NCBI RefSeq assembly: GCF_026342835.1
Contig: NZ_JAPEMI010000001.1
Coordinates: forward strand, 2,734,501-2,798,500
From: Streptomyces sp. NBC_00154
Lineage (GTDB): Bacteria; Actinomycetota; Actinomycetes; Streptomycetales; Streptomycetaceae
Direction: 5' to 3'
Length of the DNA stretch: 64,000 bases
Below the pieces are notes generated by a model that was not told the origin of the DNA, ran no database searches, and saw only the letters and a list, made by a program, of their open reading frames with translations. Position numbers and translations under genes: made by a program. Positions 46,740 through 56,122 of this stretch are shown one piece after another. Position 1 is the first letter of the stretch. Each line of letters starts with the position of its first letter.

Positions 46740-47402
46740 TCAGGCCGGGGTGACCAGCCGCGCCTCGTACGCGAACACCGCCGCCTGCGTACGGTCCCGC
46801 AGCCCCAGCTTCACCAGGATGCGGCTCACATGCGTCTTGATGGTGGACTCGGCGACCACCAGGTGCGAGGCGATCTCCGCGTTCGACAGGCCCTGCGCGA
46901 TGAGGACGAGCACCTCCGTCTCGCGCTCCGTCAGATCGCCGATCCGGGCGAGCGCGGGCGGCCGCGGGGCCCCGGCGAGCCGGGAGAACTCGGTGATCAG
47001 CCGCTTCGTGACGGTCGGCGCCAGCAGCGCCTCCCCGGCCGCCACCACCCGTACCCCGTCGGCGAGCTGGCGGGCGGAGGCGTCCTTCAGCAGAAACCCG
47101 GACGCCCCGGCGCGCAGCGCCTGGTACACGTACTCGTCGAGGTCGAACGTGGTCAGCACGAGCACCTTGGCGGCCGCGTCGTTCGCGACGATCTCACGGG
47201 TCGCCTCGATGCCGTTGAGCTCCGGCATCCGGATGTCCATCAGCACCACGTCGGGCCGCAGCGCGGCGGCCTGGGCGATGGCCTGCCGGCCGTCGACGGC
47301 CTCGCCGACGACCTCGATGCCCGGCATCGCCCCCAGGAGCACCGAGAAGCCCTCACGGACCATCATCTGGTCGTCGACGATCAGGACACGGATGTCGTTC
47401 AT
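46740..47402 (-). CDS. NarL/LuxR-family response regulator
   Basis: A 220-residue two-component response regulator. The receiver domain (about 1-120) has VLIVDDQ, phospho-acceptor Asp56 in VVLMDIRMPE, and KDASARQL. The C-terminal LuxR-type helix-turn-helix (about 150-215) has LTERETEVLVLIAQGLSNAEIASHLVVAESTIKTHVSRILVKLGLRDR. It is translationally coupled (4-bp overlap) to the sensor kinase upstream. Targets are not evident; the P450 gene is the next gene downstream on this strand. Confidence 0.95.
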   Translation of the reverse strand: MNDIRVLIVDDQMMVREGFSVLLGAMPGIEVVGEAVDGRQAIAQAAALRPDVVLMDIRMPELNGIEATREIVANDAAAKVLVLTTFDLDEYVYQALRAGASGFLLKDASARQLADGVRVVAAGEALLAPTVTKRLITEFSRLAGAPRPPALARIGDLTERETEVLVLIAQGLSNAEIASHLVVAESTIKTHVSRILVKLGLRDRTQAAVFAYEARLVTPA

Positions 47403-48718
47403 GAGGTCTCGCTCTGCGTCGGTTCCTGGGCCAGGGGTACGGGGATGAACACGGCGATCTCGTACCCGCCGTCCGGCGTCGTCCCGGCGGTCATCTCGCC
47501 GTTCAGCATGGCGACCCGCTCCCGCATCCCCGTGATGCCGTGCCCGGCGCCCGGCGAGGGCTTCACCGGACCGGTCGGCGGCCCGTTGACTACCCGCAGC
47601 CCGAGCCCGCCGAGCACATAGCCGATCTCGGCCTTGGCGGCGGCGCCGGGCGCGTGCCGCAACGTGTTGCTGAGGGCTTCCTGGATGATCCGGTACGCCG
47701 ACAGCTCGACGCCCTGCGGCAGTTCGCGTACCGCACCGGTGACGGTCTTCTCCACCGCCAGGCCCGCGTCCGCCACGTTGGCGAGCAGTCCGTCCAGCTC
47801 CGCGAGGGTGGGCTGCGGGGCGTCCGGCGCTTCGTAGTCCTCGGCCCGCACGACGCCGAGGACCCGGCGCAGTTCGGTGAGGGCGGCGACGGCGTTCTCC
47901 CGGATGGTGACGAAGGCCTGCTCCAGCTCGGGCGGCGGGTTCTCCACCCGGTACGGGGCGGCCTCGGCCTGGATCGCGACGACCGACATGTGGTGGGCGA
48001 CCACGTCGTGCAGCTCGCGGGCGATGGTGGTGCGCTCCTCCAGCAGCGTGCGCCGGTCGCGTTCCACGGCGGTGACGGTGCGCTGCACGGTCACCTCGCG
48101 CTCCGCCTCCCGGCGGGTCTGCACCACGGTCACCACGAGCAGGGCGAACGCGGAGGCCACGGCCATCGGCCCGGTGGTCGACGAGTAGTGCCAGCCGAAG
48201 TTCTCCAGGAAGGTGCCGAGCACCACGGTCAGGACCCACATCCAGGCGGCGGTACGCGGCCGGGTCCGGGCCGCGACCACGACGAGCACCACCAGGTGCG
48301 AGAGGAACATGCCCGGTACCCACGGCCAGTCGCCGCCGGTGATCACGGCTGTCACCGGAGTGAGCGCCATCGACATCCAGAACGCGCCGACCGGCCGGAA
48401 CAGCGTCATCACGACGGTCAGCGCCGGGAGCAGCCCGGTCAGGATGATCTCGATCCCGGACCATGTCCCGGAGCCGTCCGCCGCGCCGATGCCTATGAGG
48501 ACCGTGATCAGCGCGGCCAGCCCGACCAGCGCGTGCGGCGTCCGGGCGGCCCGCGCGCGCATCCGCTCGGACAGCCGCCGGGTCAGCGCCCCGTCGGTAC
48601 GCATGGGCGCCAGCGGACGGTAGGCGAACGCATCGTGGAAGAGGTCCTGCCGCAGGCCGCCTATCGCCCCTGCGGCCAGCCGGAACTCGGGGCTTCTGGT
48701 CTTGGTGGTCTCGGTCAC
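47399..48718 (-). CDS. Sensor histidine kinase (DesK/NarX-like, HisKA_3)
   Basis: A 439-residue membrane kinase. Four to six transmembrane helices lie between about 60 and 200 (ALVGLAALITVLIGIG, IILTGLLPALTVVMTLF, FLSHLVVLVVVAA, WVLTVVLGTFL, AVASAFALLVVTVVQ) with little extracellular sequence. A HisKA_3 dimerisation helix follows with the phospho-acceptor His237 in IARELHDVVAHHM, then a HATPase_c domain with a GHGITGMRERVAML lid/G-box. The few external residues suggest sensing within the membrane. GTG 48718 is the likely start; the ribosome site is weak. Partner of the downstream regulator. Confidence 0.92.
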   Translation of the reverse strand: MTETTKTRSPEFRLAAGAIGGLRQDLFHDAFAYRPLAPMRTDGALTRRLSERMRARAARTPHALVGLAALITVLIGIGAADGSGTWSGIEIILTGLLPALTVVMTLFRPVGAFWMSMALTPVTAVITGGDWPWVPGMFLSHLVVLVVVAARTRPRTAAWMWVLTVVLGTFLENFGWHYSSTTGPMAVASAFALLVVTVVQTRREAEREVTVQRTVTAVERDRRTLLEERTTIARELHDVVAHHMSVVAIQAEAAPYRVENPPPELEQAFVTIRENAVAALTELRRVLGVVRAEDYEAPDAPQPTLAELDGLLANVADAGLAVEKTVTGAVRELPQGVELSAYRIIQEALSNTLRHAPGAAAKAEIGYVLGGLGLRVVNGPPTGPVKPSPGAGHGITGMRERVAMLNGEMTAGTTPDGGYEIAVFIPVPLAQEPTQSETS

Positions 48719-48850
48719 GCTCCCAAGGTAGGCGGCCGGGCGCACCACGTCGTCAGCAGTGATACGGATCCTGCGGCGTCCATCGCAAGGACTACTGGAC
48801 CCGGGAAATCACTGACAAATGCGACTGTCGGGTGCCCTCGGCGCCCCCTG

Positions 48851-49726
48851 TCACCACGCCAGCTGGGCGATCTCCTCCGCCACCACCGCGCACGCGTCCG
48901 CCGCCGGATCGATCAACGGGAAGTGCCCGACCTCCTCCAGCAGCGTCAGCCCCACCGTCTCGCCCGCCTTGGCCGCCGCGTCCACGAACGCCTCGGCGAC
49001 CGCGTGCGGCACGGTCAGATCGGTGCGTCCCTGTACGACCGCGGTGGCGATACCGGTCGGCAGCAGCGCGGCCGGATCGGCGTACGGGCTCCGCGCGGCG
49101 AAGTCCTCTTTCCTCCCCAGGAGTTGACCCACCGCGCCGGAGCAGACATCCAGCTCCACCGCCGTGCCGAAGTCGGCGATCGGCGCGAGGGCGACGACCC
49201 CGCGCAGCGGCGGCGCCGCGGCAAGCCGCCATGGCGACCCCTGCGGCAGTACGTGCCGGGCCGCGGCCCACAGCGCCAGCTGGCCGCCCGCGGAGTGCCC
49301 GGTGACGACGACCCGTCGCGCATCGGCCTCCGGAAGTGCGACGGCCAGCAGCCCGGGCAGCGCGTCCATCGCCGCGGCGACATCGTCGAACGTCTCCGGC
49401 CAACGGCCCGCGACCGGACCGGAACCCCGCTGCTGCGGGAGCTCGCTGCCGCGCCGGTACTCGACGTTGGCGACGGCGAAACCGCGACGGGCCAGGAAGT
49501 CCGCGAACGGCGTCACATGGAGCCGGTCGTACGGCCCCCGCCACGCACCACCGTGCAGGACGACCACGACGGGCGCCCCGGCCCGCCCGTCGCGCGGGGC
49601 GTAGAAGTCGATCACCTGGTCGGGATGGTCGCCGTAGGCGGCCGAGGCGTCGGGGGCGACGGCCGGATGCGAGAAGGCCGACTCGGTCTCGACTGCGTCC
49701 CGATCACGCGCGGCGGAATCCGACAT
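48851..49726 (-). CDS. Alpha/beta hydrolase, probable kynurenine formamidase
   Basis: A 291-residue hydrolase. The oxyanion motif HGGAWRGPYD (HGGxW) is near residue 66, the nucleophile is in GHSAGGQLALWAA, an Asp is near VQGRTDLTVP, and the catalytic His is in EVGHFPLIDP. This combination is typical of the carboxylesterase-like kynurenine formamidases. Its place directly behind kynU and kynA makes hydrolysis of N-formylkynurenine to kynurenine the likely reaction; this is inference from context. ATG 49726 has TTGGAG five bases upstream. Confidence 0.82.
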   Translation of the reverse strand: MSDSAARDRDAVETESAFSHPAVAPDASAAYGDHPDQVIDFYAPRDGRAGAPVVVVLHGGAWRGPYDRLHVTPFADFLARRGFAVANVEYRRGSELPQQRGSGPVAGRWPETFDDVAAAMDALPGLLAVALPEADARRVVVTGHSAGGQLALWAAARHVLPQGSPWRLAAAPPLRGVVALAPIADFGTAVELDVCSGAVGQLLGRKEDFAARSPYADPAALLPTGIATAVVQGRTDLTVPHAVAEAFVDAAAKAGETVGLTLLEEVGHFPLIDPAADACAVVAEEIAQLAW

Positions 49727-49835
49727 GCTGCTCCAACCATCCGACAGAGGTGCCCAACTGGCCTGACCAGCGGGGACGGTATCAGCACGCGGTTCCGCGT
49801 CCCCACGGGGATTCACCGTGGGGACGCGGCAGGCG

Positions 49836-51074
49836 TCACACCTCGCCGAGCACCCCGTCGAGCGCCCTGCCCGACACCTCGCTCAGCACCTCACCCAGCA
49901 CCCGCGCAGCCCGCTCCACATCCGCGAACCCCACGTACAGCGGCGTGAACCCGAACCGCAGCACATCCGGCCGCCGCAGGTCCCCGACCACGCCCCGCGC
50001 GATCAGCGCACGCATCACCGGCTCGGTGATGCCCGCGTCCACGCACCGCAACGACACCTGGCTGCCGCGCTCCGCATGGGCCTGCGGCGTGACCGGAACG
50101 ACCACACCTTCCGGCGCATACGCCCCGACGCATTCCAGGAAGAAGTCCGTCAGGGCCAGCGACTTGGCCCGTACCGCCTCGACCGGCACCCCGTCCCACA
50201 CGTCCAGCGCCGCTTCGAGCGCCAGCATGGACAGGATGTCGGGGGTTCCGACCCGGCCGCGTACGGAACCGTCCGCGGGCGCGTACCCGGGATCCATCGC
50301 GAACGGGTCGGCGTGCGACGTCCACCCCGGCAGCGGCGAGTCGAAGGCCGCCTGATGCCGCTCGGCGACGTACAGGTACGCGGGCGAACCGGGCCCGCCG
50401 TTCAGGTACTTGTACGTACAGCCGACCGCCAGGTCCACGCCGTGCGCGTCCAGACCCACGGGCAGCGCGCCCGCGCTGTGGCACAGGTCCCAGACGGCGA
50501 GGCCGCCCGCCGCGTGCACGGTCGCGGTGAGTCCGGGCAGGTCGTGCAGCCGGCCGGTGCGGAAGTCGACGTGGTTGAGCAGGACGACCGCGGTACGGGG
50601 CCCGACCGCGCCCGGTACGTCACCGGGTGCGACGGGGACGAGCCGGTGCCCGGTCATCCGGGCGGCGGACTCGGCTATGTACCCGTCGGTGGGAAAGGTC
50701 GTCGCGTCGACCAGGATCTCGTCGCGCCCCTCCGGCGCCAGCCGGCTCGCGGCGACGACGGCCTTGAAGACGTTCACGCTCGTCGAATCGCCGACGACGA
50801 TCTGTCCGGCGGCCGCCCCGACGAGCGGGGCGATCCGGTCGCCGATCCGCTCGGGCGCTGTCCACCAGCCGCTCTCGTCCCAGGACCGGATGCGCAGCTC
50901 GCCCCACTCGCGGGTGAGGACCTCCTGCACCCGGGCGGGTACGTGTCGCGGCAGCGCCCCGAGCGAGTTTCCGTCGAGGTACACACCGTCGTCGAGGGTG
51001 AACAGCTTGCGCAGATCCGCGAGTTCGTCGGCGGTGTCGAGTGCCGCGGCCCGCGCGGCGAAGGTCTCAGACAT
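49836..51074 (-). CDS. kynU: Kynureninase
   Basis: A 412-residue PLP enzyme that splits kynurenine to anthranilate and alanine. It has YLDGNSLGALP near residue 33, the PLP phosphate region GDSTSVNVFKA, DLCHSAGALPVGLDAHGVDLAVGCTYKYLNGGPG with the Schiff-base Lys222, and PGWTSHADPFAMD. Its start overlaps the kynA stop by 8 bp, so translation is coupled. Length is normal. The anthranilate could feed secondary metabolites such as quinolones or be degraded. Confidence 0.96.
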   Translation of the reverse strand: MSETFAARAAALDTADELADLRKLFTLDDGVYLDGNSLGALPRHVPARVQEVLTREWGELRIRSWDESGWWTAPERIGDRIAPLVGAAAGQIVVGDSTSVNVFKAVVAASRLAPEGRDEILVDATTFPTDGYIAESAARMTGHRLVPVAPGDVPGAVGPRTAVVLLNHVDFRTGRLHDLPGLTATVHAAGGLAVWDLCHSAGALPVGLDAHGVDLAVGCTYKYLNGGPGSPAYLYVAERHQAAFDSPLPGWTSHADPFAMDPGYAPADGSVRGRVGTPDILSMLALEAALDVWDGVPVEAVRAKSLALTDFFLECVGAYAPEGVVVPVTPQAHAERGSQVSLRCVDAGITEPVMRALIARGVVGDLRRPDVLRFGFTPLYVGFADVERAARVLGEVLSEVSGRALDGVLGEV

Positions 51075-51915
51075 GGCTGCGCGCCGTCCAGAGCTCGGGG
51101 AACACATTCTTCGTGGCCCGCTTCTCCAGCCACGCGACCCCGGCGGAGCCGCCGGTACCGGTCTTCGAGCCCATCGCGCGCCGGGTGGCGACGAGGTGGT
51201 CGTTGCGCCAGCGCCACACCAGTTCGCCGACGTCGGTGAGCGCCTCGCCGAGCCGGACGAGCTCGTCGTACCGCTCGGGGTCGGAGTAGATCTCCGTCCA
51301 GACGGCCTCGACCTCGGGGGACGGCTCGTACTTCTGCGTCAGGTCGCGGCCGAGCACGGACTGCGGCACCCGGTGGCCGCGCCGGGCGAGCAGGGCGAGC
51401 ACCTCGTCGTACAGGCTCGGCTCGGCGAGCGCCTTCTCCAGCTCGGCGTGGACGCGGGGCGCGCCCCGGTGCGGTACGAGCATGGACGCGGACTTGTCGC
51501 CGAGCAGGAACTCCATCCGCCGGTACATCGCCGACTGGAAGCCGGAGCCCTCGCCGAGTGCGGCACGGTAGGAGTTGAACTGGGCGGGGGTGAGCTGGGC
51601 GAGCGGCGTCCAGGACGCGTTGAGCGCCTCCAGTTCCCGTACCGACCGCTTCAGCGCATCGCGCGCGACCGGCAGCCGGTCCTCACGCAGGGCGTGCGCC
51701 GCGGTCTCCCACTCATGGACGATGACCGTGAACCACAGCTCCATGACCTGGGTGGTGACCAGGAAGACCATCTCGCCCGGGTCGTCGGAGCGCAGGTGCT
51801 GGAGGTGGGTCAGGACATCCGCCTGGACGTAGTCCTCGTACGGAGTCGTTCCCGCGAAGTCCAGGTGCGGGGTGTCCGCACCGGTGGCTTCGGGGTCGGG
51901 GTGGATCGTCGACAT
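51067..51915 (-). CDS. kynA: Tryptophan 2,3-dioxygenase
   Basis: A 282-residue haem dioxygenase that opens the indole ring of L-tryptophan to N-formylkynurenine. Its features are TTPYEDYVQADVLTHLQ, VFLVTTQVMELWFTVIVHEWETA with a haem-pocket His, FNSYRAALGEGSGFQSAMYRRMEFLLGDK, and WRNDHLVATRRAMGSKTGTGGSAGVAWL, where the His is the likely axial haem ligand. It leads the kynA-kynU-hydrolase operon. A terminator 109 bp upstream separates it from the DUF3151 gene. Confidence 0.96.
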   Translation of the reverse strand: MSTIHPDPEATGADTPHLDFAGTTPYEDYVQADVLTHLQHLRSDDPGEMVFLVTTQVMELWFTVIVHEWETAAHALREDRLPVARDALKRSVRELEALNASWTPLAQLTPAQFNSYRAALGEGSGFQSAMYRRMEFLLGDKSASMLVPHRGAPRVHAELEKALAEPSLYDEVLALLARRGHRVPQSVLGRDLTQKYEPSPEVEAVWTEIYSDPERYDELVRLGEALTDVGELVWRWRNDHLVATRRAMGSKTGTGGSAGVAWLEKRATKNVFPELWTARSHV

Positions 51916-52023
51916 CGCTGTCTCCTCGACACGAGCTTCCGGGTAGCGGTCCGCCCCTTCCGTGAGGTGATGGAGCTCCGGTCCCCTGCCCGCATCCTAA
52001 GCGGACCCCGGGGAAACGTGCAG

Positions 52024-52055
52024 GCCCCGCAGACGGCGGTACGTCTGCGGGGCCC
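52024..52055 (-). terminator. Terminator after the DUF3151 gene
   Basis: A 13-bp perfect stem, GGCCCCGCAGACG (52024-52036) with CGTCTGCGGGGCC (52043-52055), and a 6-nt loop, just downstream of the DUF3151 stop on the minus strand and upstream of kynA. Confidence 0.8.
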
Positions 52056-52075
52056 GGATCACCGTCCCGGAGGTC

Positions 52076-52489
52076 CTAACCCAGGATCTCGGCGGCGGTC
52101 GGCGACGAGTCGCGGAGGAACGTCGAGCAGCGCTCGTACTCCTCCTGCTCACCGATCGACTGGGCGGCGCGCGCGAGGGCGTGCAGGGCGCGCAGGAAAC
52201 CGCGGTTCGGCTCGTGCTCGAACGGTACGGGCCCGTGGCCCTTCCAGCCGGCCCTGCGCAGTGCGTCGAGGCCACGGTGGTAACCGGTGCGGGCGTAGGC
52301 GTACGACTCGATGACACGGCCGCCCTCGAACGCCTCGTCGGCGAGCTGCGCCCAGGCCAGCGAAGAGGTCGGGTACTTCGCGGCGACATCGGCGGGGGCC
52401 GTGCCGTTCGCGAGGAGCTCGCGCGGCTCGGGGTCGTCGGGCAGGTGGGTCGGGGGAGGCCCCCCGAGCAGGTTCTCGTGGATGGACAT
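52076..52489 (-). CDS. DUF3151 domain-containing protein
   Basis: A 137-residue helical protein of the conserved actinobacterial DUF3151 family: MSIHENLLGGPPPTHLPDDPEPRELLANG at the start, then PTSSLAWAQLADEAFEGGRVIESYAYARTGYHRGLDALRRAGWKGHGPVPFEH and FLRALHALARAAQSIGEQEEYERCSTFLRDSSP. The repeat-like helical pairs are reminiscent of TPR but not a clear match. There is no signal peptide. Function unknown. The kynurenine operon lies beyond its terminator. Confidence 0.88.
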   Translation of the reverse strand: MSIHENLLGGPPPTHLPDDPEPRELLANGTAPADVAAKYPTSSLAWAQLADEAFEGGRVIESYAYARTGYHRGLDALRRAGWKGHGPVPFEHEPNRGFLRALHALARAAQSIGEQEEYERCSTFLRDSSPTAAEILG

Positions 52490-52546
52490 GGGTTCAAGTG
52501 TGCCTGGCGCATGCGCGTCGGGGGTAGCCGGGCGTCCTCGGATCGG

Positions 52547-54064
52547 TCAGGTCCGGCCCGGGTCCCCGTTCTCGTCCCGAGCGGGCTCCAGGGGAGGCGC
52601 CGCGACAGCGCAGTGCACGGTGCATTCGGGACGCGCCTTGCTCTTCCGGACCGCGGGCGGTGTCCGTACGGTCGCCCAGGCGATCACCGAGCCCAGCACC
52701 ATCAGACCGGCACACATCGGCATGGCCCGCTTGAAGGCCGCTGCGAACTGCCCGGCGTCGCGGTACGCCTCCGGGCCCATCCCGGCGAGCAGCGGCAGCG
52801 CGGCCACGGCGATCAGGCCTGCGGCGCGGGCGGCGGCGTTGTTGATCCCGCTGGCCAGCCCGGCCCGGGCGGTGTCGACGGAGGCGAGGACGGTCGAGGT
52901 GAGCGGCGCCACCACGGTGACCAGGCCGAGGCCGAGCACGGTGACGGCGGGCAGCACGTGCTGTACGTACCCGGAGACGGTGGCGTCGCCGGGACCCACC
53001 CGCAGCATGAGCAGCATCCCGGCGGCGGCGAACAGCGGCCCGACAGTGAGCGGGATACGGGGACCGATCCGCTGCCCCAGCTCGCCCGACGAGGCGGAGA
53101 ACAGCAGCATCAGCACAGTGGTCGGAAGGAGGGCGGTCCCGGCGCCGAGGGCGGAGTACCCCGCCACGACCTGGAGCTGGATGGCGGAGAGGAAGAAATA
53201 GCCGCCGAGCGCCGCGTACACACAGAGCGTGACGATATTGACCGCGGTGAACTGCCGGGACCCGAACACCGACGGCGGCAGCATGGGGTTCGCCCGCCGC
53301 CGCTCCACCTGCACGAACGCCACCCCGAGCAGGACCCCGCCCACGGCCGCCCCGATCACCGCGGCGGACGCCCCCTGGCCGGGTGCCTCGATCAGCGCAT
53401 AGGTCACCAGGGCAAGGGCGAGCGCGCCGAGCACGGCCCCCAGGACATCGAAGCGGCCGTGTGCGTGCGGGTTACGCGACTCGGGTACGTGACGCAGCGC
53501 GACCGGCACGCAGACGGCGGCCACCGGCACATTGATCAGAAACACCCACCGCCACCCGGGGCCGTCGACGAGCCACCCCCCGACGAACGGCCCGATGGCG
53601 GCCCCCACCCCACCGAACCCCGACCACAGCCCGACCGCGCGCGCCCGGTCGTCCGGATGAAAACTTGCCTGGATCAACGCCAGCGACCCGGGGGTGAGGA
53701 GCGCCCCGCCGACCCCCTGGAGGGCGCGGGCACCGATCAGAACGGCGGCATTCGGCGCAATGCCGCACAGCAACGAGGCACTGGCGAACCAGATCACCCC
53801 CACGACGAAGACCCGCCGCCGCCCGTAACGGTCCCCGAGCGCCCCACCGAGAAGGATCAGCCCGGCGAGCGTCAGCATGTAGGCGTTGACGGTCCACTGA
53901 AGGGCGGCCAGGTCGGTGCCGAGGTCCTTGCCGATGCGGGGCAGCGCAACGTTGATGACGGTGGAGTCGAGCAGGGCCATGCTGGACCCGAGGACGGTGG
54001 TCAGGACGACCCAGCGCCCGGGTGCGGAGGCAGCACGGATCTCGCCGGCCGGTTTCTCGCCCAT
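52547..54064 (-). CDS. MFS transporter, DHA2 (EmrB/QacA) family
   Basis: A 505-residue 14-helix drug:proton antiporter. Motif D1 LLDSTVINVALP is in helix 1, GGALGDRYGRRRVFV is in loop 2-3, motif C GVGAAIGPFVGGWLVDG is in helix 5, and the R/K-rich C-terminal tail has KSKARPECTV. ATG 54064 (MGEKPAGEIR) is the first plausible start before helix 1; no ribosome site is strong. No regulator lies alongside it: the neighbouring plus-strand gene is an unrelated membrane protein, so its control is not evident. Confidence 0.9.
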   Translation of the reverse strand: MGEKPAGEIRAASAPGRWVVLTTVLGSSMALLDSTVINVALPRIGKDLGTDLAALQWTVNAYMLTLAGLILLGGALGDRYGRRRVFVVGVIWFASASLLCGIAPNAAVLIGARALQGVGGALLTPGSLALIQASFHPDDRARAVGLWSGFGGVGAAIGPFVGGWLVDGPGWRWVFLINVPVAAVCVPVALRHVPESRNPHAHGRFDVLGAVLGALALALVTYALIEAPGQGASAAVIGAAVGGVLLGVAFVQVERRRANPMLPPSVFGSRQFTAVNIVTLCVYAALGGYFFLSAIQLQVVAGYSALGAGTALLPTTVLMLLFSASSGELGQRIGPRIPLTVGPLFAAAGMLLMLRVGPGDATVSGYVQHVLPAVTVLGLGLVTVVAPLTSTVLASVDTARAGLASGINNAAARAAGLIAVAALPLLAGMGPEAYRDAGQFAAAFKRAMPMCAGLMVLGSVIAWATVRTPPAVRKSKARPECTVHCAVAAPPLEPARDENGDPGRT

Positions 54065-54200
54065 GCGAGCAGCATCGCCGTTACGCGGCACTCCGGCCAG
54101 TCCGGGTCCGGCCGCCCCGCCCGTCGCCCGCGCCCGCGCCCGCAGCGCGTGAGCCCTGAGTAATGTGTGCGGAAATGTCCCGGTTCCGGAGATGGATTCC

Positions 54201-54815
54201 ATGGAAGACGACGAGACCCGCTCCGCAGGCACGGGCGCAGGCACGGGTCCCGGCACCCACCGCATCCGCAGCGCCGCCATCGGCCAGGTGGTACCGAGGA
54301 CCGCCGTGATCGCCGGCGGCGGAGCGCTGGCGATCTGGGAGCCCGCCTTCACCCTCGGCGCCTACAACGTCGTCTTCTACTACCAACTGCTCACCCTCTG
54401 GGCGGTGTCGACCGCCGTGATGCTGACCGCCCTGCTGATGCGCGAACGCGGACCGCGGCACGGCTGGATGTACTGGGCCTGTCTGGCCCTGCCCAGCGTG
54501 TGGATCGTCATCGCCGCCGTGGTGCCCCGCCACGACGGCTGGCCGGACAAGACGCTCTTCCTGGCGGGCGGCATCCTCAGCATCGTCGGCACCCCGCTGC
54601 TGGTCTGGGTGCTCCTGCACCTCCTGCTCTTCGGGGAGTCGGAGCTCTCCGTGCGCGAGCGAAGGACGGTCATCGGGGTCGTCGTGGCCGTCGGCGTGCT
54701 CGCCTACGGGCTCGGCCAGTTGAACCACGTCTTTCTCACCTGCGGGGACTTCGACATCAGCGGAAACAGCGTCCCTTCCGGGTGCCGGCCGGGACACGCC
54801 TCCCCGCTCGGCTGA
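54201..54815 (+). CDS. Conserved membrane protein, about five helices
   Basis: A 204-residue integral membrane protein. A polar Gly/Thr-rich N-terminus (about 1-28) precedes hydrophobic segments near 38-56, 60-82 (YQLLTLWAVSTAVMLTALLM), 90-107, 120-144 (LAGGILSIVGTPLLVWVLLHLLLF) and 155-172, and a short C-terminal tail has a Cys pair (LTCGDFDIS, SGCRPG). I do not recognise a family or a catalytic motif. ATG 54201 follows GGAG by nine bases. It is divergent from the DHA2 gene. Confidence 0.75.
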   Translation: MEDDETRSAGTGAGTGPGTHRIRSAAIGQVVPRTAVIAGGGALAIWEPAFTLGAYNVVFYYQLLTLWAVSTAVMLTALLMRERGPRHGWMYWACLALPSVWIVIAAVVPRHDGWPDKTLFLAGGILSIVGTPLLVWVLLHLLLFGESELSVRERRTVIGVVVAVGVLAYGLGQLNHVFLTCGDFDISGNSVPSGCRPGHASPLG

Positions 54816-54873
54816 CGCACGGCGCCCGGCAGGGAACGCGTTCGCCCTTCGCCGCCGGGCGGGCAGTCGTCCG

Positions 54874-56064
54874 CTACCTCACGGCCTCCAGAGCCCGCAC
54901 CAGCGCCTCCACGCCCGCCTCGACCTTGCTCCGCGGGCACCCCACGTTGAGCCGCAGGAACCCCTCGGCCCCGTACACCGCACCCGGCATGATCGCGACC
55001 TTCTCGCGCTCGATCAGCACCCGCTGCAGCGCCTCGTCGTCCACACCCAGGGGGCGCAGATCGATCCACGCCAGATAGCCGGCCTGCGGGGGCTGCCAGG
55101 ACAGTTCGGGGAACGCCGCGTTCAGGCGTTCCGCGACCAGGGCCAGGTTCCCGGCCACGTACGCGCGTACCGCGTCCAGCCACGGCCCGCCCTGCCGGTA
55201 CGCGGCTATGTGCGCGGTGAGCGACAGTACCGCCGGGGAGGCCAGGCCCTCCGCCGTCTCCATGCGGCGCAGGAACTCCGTCCGGTCGGCCGGATCGCCG
55301 ATGATGCCGTACGAGCCTGTCAGCGCCGGGAAGTTGAAGGACTTGGACGCGGACGAGATCACCGCCCAGCGGGCGTCACCCGCCACCCGCGTCCACGGCA
55401 CATGCCGGTGGCCGTCGTGCACGAAGTCCGCATGGATCTCGTCGCTGATCACCGCGACCCCGTGGAGCGCGGCCAGAGCGGCCATGTCGACCAGTTCGGG
55501 CTCCGTCCACACCCGGCCCGTCGGGTTGTGCGGCGAGCAGAGCACCAGCACCTTCGCATCGGGGCGCGCCAGTTCCCGTTCGAGCGCCCCGGTGTCCCCC
55601 ACCGGCACGCCCCGCAGCTCGCGGCCGAGGCCGGTGATCGCCTTGCGGAAGCCGTCGTACGTGGGGGTGTGGACCACCACGCCGTCGCCCTCGGCCGTCC
55701 ACATCTGGAGGAGCTGCGAGAACTGGCTGAGCACGGACGGGCCGTACACCAGCCGGCCGGTGTCCAGCTCGGTGCCGTACCGGGTCTCGTACCAGTGCGC
55801 GATCGCCGACCTGAAGTCGTCGTGCTGCCAGCTGGTGTAGCCGAGCACGCCGTGATCGAGGCGGGTCCGCAGTGCGGTCAGGACCTCGGGGGCCGTCTCG
55901 AAGTCCATGTCGGAGATGGTGAACGGGAGCAGCCCGTCGACACCGAACCGGTCGGCGACCCCGTCCCACTGGACACACCAGGTGCCCCTGCGGTCGATGA
56001 CGGTGTCGAAGTCATAGCGCGCGTTCGCTTGCACAGTGGGCTCCTCGTGCTCGTTCTCGGACAT
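54874..56064 (-). CDS. PatB/MalY-type PLP-dependent C-S lyase or aminotransferase
   Basis: A 396-residue fold-type I PLP enzyme. Signatures are LPFTISDMDFETAPEVLTAL (typical MalY/PatB N-terminal substrate strand), VYGPSVLSQFSQLLQMWTAEGDGVVVHTPTYDGF, LCSPHNPTGRVW, and ISSASKSFNFPALTGSY with the Schiff-base Lys. Relatives cleave cystathionine or cysteine conjugates to a thiol, pyruvate and ammonia. A transaminase role is also possible. It is upstream of nothing on its strand but follows fbaA with a 58-bp gap, so cotranscription with the aldolase is possible. Confidence 0.9.
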   Translation of the reverse strand: MSENEHEEPTVQANARYDFDTVIDRRGTWCVQWDGVADRFGVDGLLPFTISDMDFETAPEVLTALRTRLDHGVLGYTSWQHDDFRSAIAHWYETRYGTELDTGRLVYGPSVLSQFSQLLQMWTAEGDGVVVHTPTYDGFRKAITGLGRELRGVPVGDTGALERELARPDAKVLVLCSPHNPTGRVWTEPELVDMAALAALHGVAVISDEIHADFVHDGHRHVPWTRVAGDARWAVISSASKSFNFPALTGSYGIIGDPADRTEFLRRMETAEGLASPAVLSLTAHIAAYRQGGPWLDAVRAYVAGNLALVAERLNAAFPELSWQPPQAGYLAWIDLRPLGVDDEALQRVLIEREKVAIMPGAVYGAEGFLRLNVGCPRSKVEAGVEALVRALEAVR

Positions 56065-56122
56065 GCCGTGGGCCCGGCACCCCAGGGAGTACCGGGCCCA
56101 CGGCCGCCGTTCGTACCTACTA

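Noticed and set aside
46740..48464. A 574-codon frame that would fuse a histidine-kinase-like region to the response regulator
   Set aside because: The first part is an out-of-frame reading of the sensor kinase gene. The real regulator starts at 47402 and overlaps the kinase stop by 4 bp.
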